A program made the position numbers and the translations under genes. The notes beneath the pieces were generated by a model. That model worked only from the letters and a program-made list of their open reading frames with translations, made no database searches and was not told the origin of the DNA. A DNA stretch of 24,977 nucleotides from Lachnospiraceae bacterium UBA1683 (lineage in GTDB: Bacteria > Bacillota > Clostridia > Lachnospirales > Lachnospiraceae). Positions 1 to 6,686 of the stretch are shown piece by piece (the first letter of the stretch is position 1; every line of letters begins with the position of its first letter). The stretch covers positions 1-24,977 of the forward strand of contig DCKD01000019.1 in assembly GCA_002320245.1 (NCBI GenBank), in the 5' to 3' direction.

Positions 1-216
1 TATGCAGAATACACCCTTGATGTGTCATAGATCTTGTTCTGCTTATACCTTATTCTATTTTTCTATATTTTACAAGCCATAAATATGACCTTTGAAGTTA
101 GCTATCTTCTTTATCCTTGGATATGGGATACTATAAACAGGCATATCAGCCAATACAATTCTTTTCTTCTTTTCCGCTCTTCCCGCAACACTGTTTTACA
201 GCTATAGTTTATGGTT

Positions 217-715
217 TCACATCCCGCTGCTTTCGGCAGACATTCCTTTTGATAGCGCACTAATTCCATCATATTCCATCAAATCTCCTTTGTTCTTCTG
301 GAATTGCAGAGAAACATGGTCCCCATCTGCATCAATATACAGGTAGTCTACCACTTTCTTTTCTTCCGGTTTTTCTGTGTTTTTAGGGAACTCTAAAACA
401 TGCAGTTTGTTCATTACCGTTTCCTTACTTACGCATTCTTCTGTAATGCTTGCAGCAATACCGCCGCGTCTGTAGCTTATCTGTCATTCTGGTATGCTTT
501 TCAATCCCCATAACACGATCCAGCAAATATTCATATTTTCCGTTTACTTTATTTCGGAACAATGTTTTATGATAGCGTACACTTCCCAAACTGGTAAGCA
601 GTGTCGTTTCATCCTTGCGTTCAATATACCACCCGGAACGCGCCTGCTTATTGTTGCGAAGATGTGTATCATACATTTCCAGCTCTTCTGAAATCATAGA
701 CAATCCCAGATTAAT
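217..715 (-). pseudogene. ISLre2-family (UPF0236) transposase fragment, frameshifted
   Basis: Two minus-strand reading frames together spell the N-terminal half of an ISLre2/UPF0236 transposase. The upstream frame (about 715-425) carries SLGSVRYHKTLFRNK and YLLDRVMGIEKHTRMT. Near 470-480 the homology moves to another frame, which reads SYRRGGIAAS, then SKETVMNKLHVLEFP, and reaches YLYIDADGDHVSLQFQKNKG at about 295-355. The shift means neither frame alone encodes a protein. Homology stops soon after the IDADGDHV block, so the rest of the catalytic domain is absent. No terminal inverted repeats could be recognised. The identification is by remembered family motifs. The upstream end abuts a tyrosine recombinase fragment, so the element is both frameshifted and truncated at both ends. 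Confidence 0.8.
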
Positions 716-851
716 TACACTTTCTTTTGAAAAGGATAAACTCCCTGGCATCCTGCAAAGAGAGTTCTTCCATAGATTTATTGCCAGTCCATTTCATAAA
801 TGAAGTGATATTTGATATATAAGTTTCTGCTGTTCGAGGAGAACGATTTCT
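711..851 (-). pseudogene. tyrosine recombinase N-terminal domain fragment
   Basis: A minus-strand frame ending in TAA at 711-713 reads NRSPRTAETYISNITSFMKW followed by GNKSMEELSLQDAREFILFK. This matches the SAM-like core-binding domain of phage-integrase/XerD-type recombinases (pattern: S-x-x-T-x-x-x-Y then EELT-x-x-D-x-x-x-F). Only about 45 residues remain, and the catalytic R-H-R-Y half is missing. The frame is cut at the point where ISLre2 homology begins, which suggests the transposon or a deletion removed the rest. It is non-functional. The call rests on motif shape alone. Confidence 0.6.
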
Positions 852-1130
852 TATTCCGCCATTTTGAAACCAAGTCCCCAAACTGCTTTGATATAATCTT
901 TTCCAGATACCTCTCGTAATTTCTTTCTTAAATTACTACCATGAACTCGTAGCAAACTTTCCATGCAATCGGGAGTATCTTCACTAATGCGGTCAAGTAT
1001 GGATTTTCCATAAGAAGTTTCAATATTGCAAATTCTATGCGTCTTTGCTATTTACCAGCCATCTGTTTTTCCTGTTGCTCAATCATTTTCAATTCAGTTT
1101 TTGTTAATTTTACATCTTCATTATTAACTT
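851..1130 (-). pseudogene. decayed OmpR/VanR-type response regulator DNA-binding domain
   Basis: Fragments in more than one minus-strand frame resemble the winged-helix domain of an OmpR-family response regulator. Near 1090-1130 there is DVKLTKTELKMI, near 1000-1040 ILKLLMENPYLTA, and near 851-950 LRVHGSNLRKKLREVSGKDY followed by IKAVWGLGFKMAE and a stop. These line up with the usual LT-x-x-E-x-x-x-L, LLMENP, VH-x-x-x-LRKKL and VWG-x-GYK blocks. In-frame stops and shifts separate them and no receiver domain is present. It is dead sequence. It lies directly downstream of the yesM terminator hairpin. Confidence 0.55.
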
Positions 1131-1167
1131 GAAAAGAGATACTACCTAACAGGCAATATCCCTTTTC
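1131..1167 (-). terminator. hairpin terminator after yesM
   Basis: Two 17-base arms (1131-1147 and 1151-1167) around a 3-base loop form a continuous stem in the minus-strand RNA: GAAAAGGGAUAUUGCCU pairs with AGGUAGUAUCUCUUUUC. Three of the pairs are G-U, which would be A-C mismatches in the plus-strand RNA, so the structure belongs to minus-strand transcription. The stem starts five bases after the yesM stop codon. The A-tract/U-tract (AAAA...UUUU) gives an intrinsic-terminator look, although the U run is short. It most likely ends the whole sugar operon. Confidence 0.7.
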
Positions 1168-1172
1168 TCATT

Positions 1173-2891
1173 TTATGATAGTTTTTCCGAAATCTGTTTT
1201 CTGATTTTTATACTAAAGTACACCATGCCATCTTTCGTAATTCGGTTGAAAATACCACATTCCTCATCATAATACATACGAATCCTTTCCCGAATGTTAT
1301 AAAGTCCATAGCCCTTCCCCGGCGTACTAAGTATCTGCTCTATCTCTTCTTTCCCTAATCGGGCACCATTGTTATAAACATTAAAAACCAAAAACTTCTC
1401 CTCACAGAGATATTCTATTTTGATTTTTCCCGGCTCGTCCTCACAGAAATCTACGCCGTGACAAATGGCATTTTCCACAATCGGCTGCAGCAAAAAATTC
1501 GGCACTCGGCATTCTCTGCCTTCTTCGGCCAACATGTATTCCACGGAAAAACTATTTTCATGAGATTTTAATTGTATTTCCAGATAAGCCTTCACATTTT
1601 CCAGCTCGTTCTGCACAGTGGTAATCTGCTTTCCTCCGTTTAGTGCTGTCCGGTAAAACTTTGCCAGCAAGCCTGTAATATCCGCTATCTCGTCCTGTTC
1701 TGAGCGAATAGCTTTCCACTTAATGGTGGACAGGCAGTTATACAGAAAGTGGGGATTCATCATAGCTTGTAGGGCTTTCAGTTCTTCCTTTCGTTTCTCC
1801 ATACCAAGCTGATACATCTCTCCCATCATCTGGTTGATTTTCAGACACATTTTATTAAAGCTTGCTGCCACAATTCCAATCTCATCAGAATAATCCCCTT
1901 CCAGCTTTACATCAAAATTACCCCGGCTTACCCCTTCTGCACAGCGTTTTAACTGCAGAATACGGGAACTTAAAATTTTAGAAATAATACTCATTAAAAT
2001 GGCTGCAATCCCAAGACAAATTCCCATAACACACCCTGTAGTTGCAAGAATCTCTATCATCTGTCCCGATATTTCCTCTTTGTCAATGTAATAATAAATT
2101 TTCCAGCCATTCCTCAATTTTTCTGAAACCGCCAGCATATACTGTCTCGTCTCGTAAAATCCTGGCTCCTGTCCTTTTTCAATCTGCTCTTCTACCTTTT
2201 TCTCCAAAAAGCTGTTTTCCAGGCTTCTCTTTTTCATGATTTGACCATAACTGTCCACCAACGCAATGCCATTATTCAGATAATCCGATTGGTAAATACC
2301 CTTCGTCAATTCATCTGGAAACACTTCCAGCTTCATAAAGCCTATGGGCTTTGATGAAGTTTCTGCGTCCAGTAACATTCTTAATGCATAAATCCGTTCT
2401 TCTTTTACTACCCACTGGGTTTTATAATTCTCTGCATTTTCCTCATACCAGACTTTTGTCTCTTCGCTCAGAGGCTTTAAAAAACTTCCCAGGTTCTGTT
2501 TTACATAAGGCGAAAAAATTTCTATTCCCTTTATATTTTTATCACTGGACACAAAATACCAGAAAGCCGGTTCCACCGAATCATTCAGTTCCTTCACCAG
2601 AGCATTTCTGTTTTTTTCACTGTTTTCCAGCTTTTCCCGTAGCTTAGCGTTGTAAGACAAATATTTAATATTATCATTTTCTCTCTGAATATTGCTTTGC
2701 AGATTATAGGCAATGGAGTCTACGTTGCTCTCCATAGTATCCCGTGTCTGGCGAAGCAGATTATCTCTGGAAGTGCAATAAGAATAAATCCCCAGCATCA
2801 AAATGGGAAATAACACCAGTACCAGATAGCTGATAACCAGTTTTTTTCTTATAGATGCCACTCCATAATACCAATTCCATAATTTCTTCAT
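1173..2891 (-). CDS. yesM: YesM-type sensor histidine kinase
   Basis: This is a 572-residue membrane sensor kinase that phosphorylates its partner regulator in response to an extracellular signal, usually a sugar. A first membrane segment at about 18-38 is followed by an extracytoplasmic domain of some 230 residues, a second segment at about 278-303 and a HAMP linker at about 305-358. The His_kinase box reads MMNPHFLYNCLSTIKW, with the predicted phospho-acceptor at His381. The N box is LLQPIVENAICHGV (Asn474) and the G box is GKGYGLYNIRERI (526-538). This is the LytS/YesM architecture. The start codon overlaps the stop of the upstream response regulator gene by the ATGA arrangement, so the two are translationally coupled. 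The gene is the last in the sugar operon and a hairpin follows it. The symbol is a family-level name; the signal it senses is not known. Confidence 0.93.
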   Translation of the reverse strand: MKKLWNWYYGVASIRKKLVISYLVLVLFPILMLGIYSYCTSRDNLLRQTRDTMESNVDSIAYNLQSNIQRENDNIKYLSYNAKLREKLENSEKNRNALVKELNDSVEPAFWYFVSSDKNIKGIEIFSPYVKQNLGSFLKPLSEETKVWYEENAENYKTQWVVKEERIYALRMLLDAETSSKPIGFMKLEVFPDELTKGIYQSDYLNNGIALVDSYGQIMKKRSLENSFLEKKVEEQIEKGQEPGFYETRQYMLAVSEKLRNGWKIYYYIDKEEISGQMIEILATTGCVMGICLGIAAILMSIISKILSSRILQLKRCAEGVSRGNFDVKLEGDYSDEIGIVAASFNKMCLKINQMMGEMYQLGMEKRKEELKALQAMMNPHFLYNCLSTIKWKAIRSEQDEIADITGLLAKFYRTALNGGKQITTVQNELENVKAYLEIQLKSHENSFSVEYMLAEEGRECRVPNFLLQPIVENAICHGVDFCEDEPGKIKIEYLCEEKFLVFNVYNNGARLGKEEIEQILSTPGKGYGLYNIRERIRMYYDEECGIFNRITKDGMVYFSIKIRKQISEKLS

Positions 2892-4414
2892 AATCTTTCT
2901 CTCAACTGCTTCGGTGTAACGCCATAATAATTTTTAAACAGACGGTTAAAATAAGACTGGTTTTCATAACCGCATATTTTCGCCACCTGAACAATTTTCA
3001 ACGTTCCCTCCTCCAGCATCTTTTTTGCCTTCATCATTTTCATATCTGTAGCATATTTCACAAGAGTCTGTCCTGTCTCTTTCTTGAAAATATAGCTGAC
3101 ATAAGCCGGTGTCAGATTCACACTGTCAGCCACATAATTTAGGCTGATATTTTTTGTGTATTCCTTTTCTATCAGGCTCTTTATTTTCTGAATGATTCTG
3201 GAGTCGTCCTGAACATCGCTTTGAAGCAAATTTAACATCTTTGCTATAGCCTGCTCGTACACCTCCAGCATAGCTTTCAGACTTTTTGCCTGGAACAATG
3301 CCTCTGCCAAAGCCAGTGTTTCTTCAAACTCTATTTTAGGAGTTTTATCATAAATCGCTTTAATAATGGTATAGAGAAGATTCTGCATATAAATTTTACT
3401 TACCTTGTCCAAAGATGAAACCACTTTTATCAACTGCTCATTTTGTCTGGCTATCAGCTCTGTATCCATAGATTCAATAGCCTGCAGCATTTGCTTTCCT
3501 GCACTCTCTGCGTCCTGTGCATAATGCTCAGTCTCACTGTAATAATCCCTGATGCTGATAATCCGGTTGCCATAGCCAAACAATTCCGCCTGTATTTTAT
3601 GAATCTTCTGTAGCTGCCCTCTCAAATCTTCTGCACGCTCTGCTGTATCACTGATAATTACCACCGCCTCGCTTTTCGTCCTTCCCTGCAAATCACGAAG
3701 AATCTTCTCTACTTGCTTTTGCAGGTCATTTCCTGCAAAAAACCGGGCATCTCTGACAATAAGATAGGCTTCATTAGGATACATTTCCAAATAGGAGACT
3801 TTCTCACCTAAATACATTTTAAGGAATTTAAGGAAAACTTCTTCATGCTTTTCAAAAAAGTTTTCTGTAAATTCGATATTCACTAACCGGCATTTTTTCC
3901 CTTGTTCCAGCTCAAGTACCTGTGCTACCCTTTCCTCTTCCTCCGGCTCTATTCTTGCAGAGCTGAATACTTTATAAAGCAAGTTTCTGCGATTCTGAAT
4001 TTCCGCAGTCTGTATCCTCTGGTCTTTCTCACTTTCCTCATGAATCGACTGCATAACAGAAATCATCACCTTCTGAAATTCTTCTATCTCTATGGGTTTC
4101 AACAGATAACTAACCGCATTCGCCTCAAGTGCCTGCTTTGCATAGCTAAACTCACTATAAGCGCTAAAAATAACAATTTTTATTTCCGGTCTTGTTTCAT
4201 GAACTTTTTTTGCCAAATCCCCCCCATTCATAATGGGCATTTTCACATCTGTAAACAAAATATCTATCTTGTTATGCTTTATACATTTCAAGGCCTCTTT
4301 TCCATTGGCAGCCTGCATGATTTCAAGAGGATATTTGTACTTCTCTATCAGCCAGGAAATTCCTTCCCGCTCTTCCCGCTCATCGTCTACTAATAAAATT
4401 TTCATTTTCCTCAT
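2888..4414 (-). CDS. yesN: YesN-type response regulator (REC + AraC HTH)
   Basis: This 508-residue regulator has a receiver domain at about 4-125 and an AraC/XylS helix-turn-helix pair at about 405-508. In the receiver the acidic pair is Asp10/Asp11, the phospho-acceptor is Asp56 in DILFTDVKMP, and the conserved lysine is Lys106 in YLLKPIE. The DNA-binding end shows ISLNYVADSVNLTPAYVSYI, IVQVAKICGYENQSYFNRLF and GVTPKQLRE. The middle 270 residues are the variable, partly helical linker typical of YesN proteins. It overlaps yesM by four bases and presumably activates the transporter/enzyme genes upstream of it in the same operon. A separate promoter appears to lie in the 118-base gap before it. 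Two starts are possible (Met1 or Met4); Met1 is used here because the GAGG before Met4 sits too close. Confidence 0.93.
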   Translation of the reverse strand: MRKMKILLVDDEREEREGISWLIEKYKYPLEIMQAANGKEALKCIKHNKIDILFTDVKMPIMNGGDLAKKVHETRPEIKIVIFSAYSEFSYAKQALEANAVSYLLKPIEIEEFQKVMISVMQSIHEESEKDQRIQTAEIQNRRNLLYKVFSSARIEPEEEERVAQVLELEQGKKCRLVNIEFTENFFEKHEEVFLKFLKMYLGEKVSYLEMYPNEAYLIVRDARFFAGNDLQKQVEKILRDLQGRTKSEAVVIISDTAERAEDLRGQLQKIHKIQAELFGYGNRIISIRDYYSETEHYAQDAESAGKQMLQAIESMDTELIARQNEQLIKVVSSLDKVSKIYMQNLLYTIIKAIYDKTPKIEFEETLALAEALFQAKSLKAMLEVYEQAIAKMLNLLQSDVQDDSRIIQKIKSLIEKEYTKNISLNYVADSVNLTPAYVSYIFKKETGQTLVKYATDMKMMKAKKMLEEGTLKIVQVAKICGYENQSYFNRLFKNYYGVTPKQLRERL

Positions 4415-4477
4415 TCTTTTTTATTCATCTTTACAGCAGCAGAGTTTTATTGTGCAATGTGTATATCTATTTTATAT

Positions 4478-4483
4478 ATTATA
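4478..4483 (-). promoter_or_regulatory. -10 box of a probable yesN promoter, with flanking direct repeats
   Basis: The 118-base gap between the GH16 gene and yesN is AT-rich and contains a consensus TATAAT on the minus strand. No good -35 is present at 16-18 bases. The octamer GATATACA occurs twice in the same orientation (plus-strand positions 4486-4493 and 4460-4467), 26 bases apart, one on each side of the -10. A weak -35 with flanking repeats would suit an activator-dependent promoter, for example autoregulation by YesN. This is inference. Confidence 0.4.
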
Positions 4484-4532
4484 CCTGTATATCGTTTCCC
4501 GCCAGATTCTACATGCACTTTTTTCTGTTTTG

Positions 4533-5807
4533 TTACACCTCAATTAGTTCCCATTGGCTGGTCCACCATGTCTCAGGACAACTTCCGCATTGCAAAACTG
4601 ACTGTAAGTCTTCTGTATGAATCGTATCTTCCGTCTGCCAGCGATTTGTAAATCTCACATGATTTCCTATCTGTTTCATAGACCATTGGGCACTCCAATA
4701 TGTGTCAGGCACATTACCATGTTCTACATATCCAGACAGGTTCTCTATATGCATATACTCATTTGTTGCTACATTTTTCAGCCTTACATATCCATCTGTA
4801 TTTTCAATTTTCCATTTGGCATAATCTTCATTTTCCGGTACATTTCCATACTGTACATAAGTTTCGTCCGGATTAATATATGCACACTCTCCTGTCTGAC
4901 GGTTTTTCAGAAGATATTCTCCCGTTTTTGTTGTGTCATATCCCTCATCAGGTTTCCACACACGGAAGTAATCCACATACCATTCCTTCGGCCATGTATT
5001 ATTATGCTGACCTGAACCTGCATCTGTGTAAATATTTAAGATTGTTCCCATTTCATAATCCGGTGAATCACATATTACTTTCACCAACTGATTATCATAG
5101 TAAAATTTCAAGCTGTTCGGAGTCCAATCCATGGCATAAATATGAAATTCTTCTGTAGGATCCCCCTGTGGAACCGCATCTTCATTTATCCACCAGTTTG
5201 TCTGAAAATCCGGGTCATTCCAACCATATGCTGCGCTTCTCCAGGCATTCGGTGTACTGAAAAAGGTTTCCAGAATATCTATTTCGCCTGTCTCTTTTGA
5301 TTGAAACCAGTCATTGGTATCTTGCTGCATGCCGACCATCCACCATGCCTGATGACCTCCACCCCCACAGTTTGCTCGAATTTCAAAATATCCGTATTTC
5401 GTCTTGTACCCGTACCATGTATACCGGTCATGATTATCGGTCGTACTGCTGAAATTATGAATCCAGTTTTTATCAAAAGACATAATAGCTGATGATTTCA
5501 CAGTTCCATCATGTTCCGGACACCATGCCTCCTGGTCTTCCGTAATGTACTGTACCAGACACCCATTCTCAAATCTGTATTTTCCTTTTGCTGTTTTCGG
5601 ATTATCACACCAGTGTGGAAGATAATAGTCTGTCCACTTTTCAGTATCCAGAGAGGTTCCGTTAAACTCATCTGAATAATCTAATGTGTATCCTTCTTTC
5701 TCAATCGGATTTGCGGGCATATCATTTGCCTGGACTTCCGTTGTCCATGATACGCCCATTATAGATATAACCACCCCTAACAAAAATGCTTTTACTAATT
5801 TCCTCAA
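4533..5807 (-). CDS. secreted GH16 endo-glycanase with C-terminal trefoil-like repeats
   Basis: This 424-residue secreted glycoside hydrolase family 16 enzyme is expected to cut internal beta-1,3 or beta-1,4 bonds of a glucan or galactan with retention of configuration. A Sec signal peptide (LVKAFLLGVVISIMGVSW) has a likely cleavage after VQA at residue 27. No lipobox or LPXTG motif is seen, so it should be released. The GH16 domain runs from about 36 to 286. The catalytic motif GEIDILETF gives the nucleophile Glu175, Asp177 and acid/base Glu180. Residues 297-424 form three repeats of about 41 residues, each with a YV-x-x-GN-x-P...W(K/S/E) pattern, as in a beta-trefoil (CBM13/fascin-like) carbohydrate-binding module. 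The start codon is TTG, placed eight bases after GGAGG, and that ribosome binding site overlaps the region just after the HAD stop. The substrate cannot be assigned from sequence alone. Confidence 0.9.
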   Translation of the reverse strand: MRKLVKAFLLGVVISIMGVSWTTEVQANDMPANPIEKEGYTLDYSDEFNGTSLDTEKWTDYYLPHWCDNPKTAKGKYRFENGCLVQYITEDQEAWCPEHDGTVKSSAIMSFDKNWIHNFSSTTDNHDRYTWYGYKTKYGYFEIRANCGGGGHQAWWMVGMQQDTNDWFQSKETGEIDILETFFSTPNAWRSAAYGWNDPDFQTNWWINEDAVPQGDPTEEFHIYAMDWTPNSLKFYYDNQLVKVICDSPDYEMGTILNIYTDAGSGQHNNTWPKEWYVDYFRVWKPDEGYDTTKTGEYLLKNRQTGECAYINPDETYVQYGNVPENEDYAKWKIENTDGYVRLKNVATNEYMHIENLSGYVEHGNVPDTYWSAQWSMKQIGNHVRFTNRWQTEDTIHTEDLQSVLQCGSCPETWWTSQWELIEV

Positions 5808-5819
5808 TATATCGTCCTC

Positions 5820-6686
5820 CTATTCCTGCTCATGTAGAAATTGCAAAAATCTTTCGACACCTCCTCCCACCTGTTTCACGCCTTCCGGTCTTTCCCCCGC
5901 TACTTCGGATACGTCAAAGAAATCGCCCTGCCGACTTTTCTCTGTCCTCATAAAACTGTCACTTCCAAAAATGCCTTCTTCAATTCCTACATACTCATCG
6001 CCCCAGTAAGCACAGTCTTCCGGCAAAATATGACTGCTTTCGCAAATCACTTCCAGAATACTGTCCACATTATGGCTTTTGCTGGTCGTTCCCACTTCCA
6101 GATATTTAGCATCACAGGTCGGCAATACTTCCATCCCGTATTTTTCTCCAGTATTTTTTGCCAGTTCCATAAGACCCTGCAACCCTTCTGCAATTCCGTG
6201 TTCCTTCAGTGTTGTTTTCAGACTGCCTAGTTCGTCCTCCTGCATAAACAAATTTTCTCCTCTCTGGTTTTCCACCATAAGGTCTATTTTGCAGTAATTC
6301 GGTCTGCTAAATACAATATCTGTTTCAAAATCATACTTTTCCTTTAATTCCTGATGAATGTCAAAGCAGATTCTGTGAATCGTCAGAAGTTCCTGCTTTG
6401 GCGGTATCATATTTTTGAAAATGTATGGTTTCCCGTCACGAAAAGTATAGTTGTAAGCGCCGCGTCCAAGACCCAGATACAAATTTCCCAGTTCCTCTTT
6501 TGTAAAGAAACTTTCCAGCTTTCCACCAGCAATATTTTCAATCGCGGTTCCACTGATAATAGCCAGCTTCACTCCCTTTTGGAGCAGTGGACGCATAGCT
6601 GCCACTGCCGCCTTTGCCGGGGCTTTTCTGGACAATACGGCTGTTCCGTCCCAATCAAAAAATATTGCTTTATATTTTTTCAACAT
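5820..6686 (-). CDS. HAD-superfamily (Cof-like) phosphatase
   Basis: This 288-residue cytoplasmic HAD hydrolase has motif I FFDWDGTAV (nucleophile Asp11, Asp13), motif II near IISGTA and motif IV WGDEYVGIEEG near residue 242. The long cap between motif II and motif IV fits the type IIB (Cof/sugar phosphatase) group rather than beta-phosphoglucomutase, which is about 220 residues with a small helical cap after motif I. The start is taken at the second in-frame ATG (6686) because GGAGAAGGGG sits just upstream; an ATG at 6704 would overlap GH65 more deeply. With the chosen start it overlaps the end of the GH65 gene by 17 bases, so translation is probably coupled. It may dephosphorylate a sugar phosphate made in the pathway; the substrate is unknown. 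Confidence 0.8.
   Translation of the reverse strand: MLKKYKAIFFDWDGTAVLSRKAPAKAAVAAMRPLLQKGVKLAIISGTAIENIAGGKLESFFTKEELGNLYLGLGRGAYNYTFRDGKPYIFKNMIPPKQELLTIHRICFDIHQELKEKYDFETDIVFSRPNYCKIDLMVENQRGENLFMQEDELGSLKTTLKEHGIAEGLQGLMELAKNTGEKYGMEVLPTCDAKYLEVGTTSKSHNVDSILEVICESSHILPEDCAYWGDEYVGIEEGIFGSDSFMRTEKSRQGDFFDVSEVAGERPEGVKQVGGGVERFLQFLHEQE

Noticed and set aside
3902..4393. 163-codon plus-strand open frame opposite yesN
   Set aside because: It lies wholly over a well-supported gene, has no ribosome binding site and reads as low-complexity Phe/Leu/Tyr sequence, an antisense shadow.
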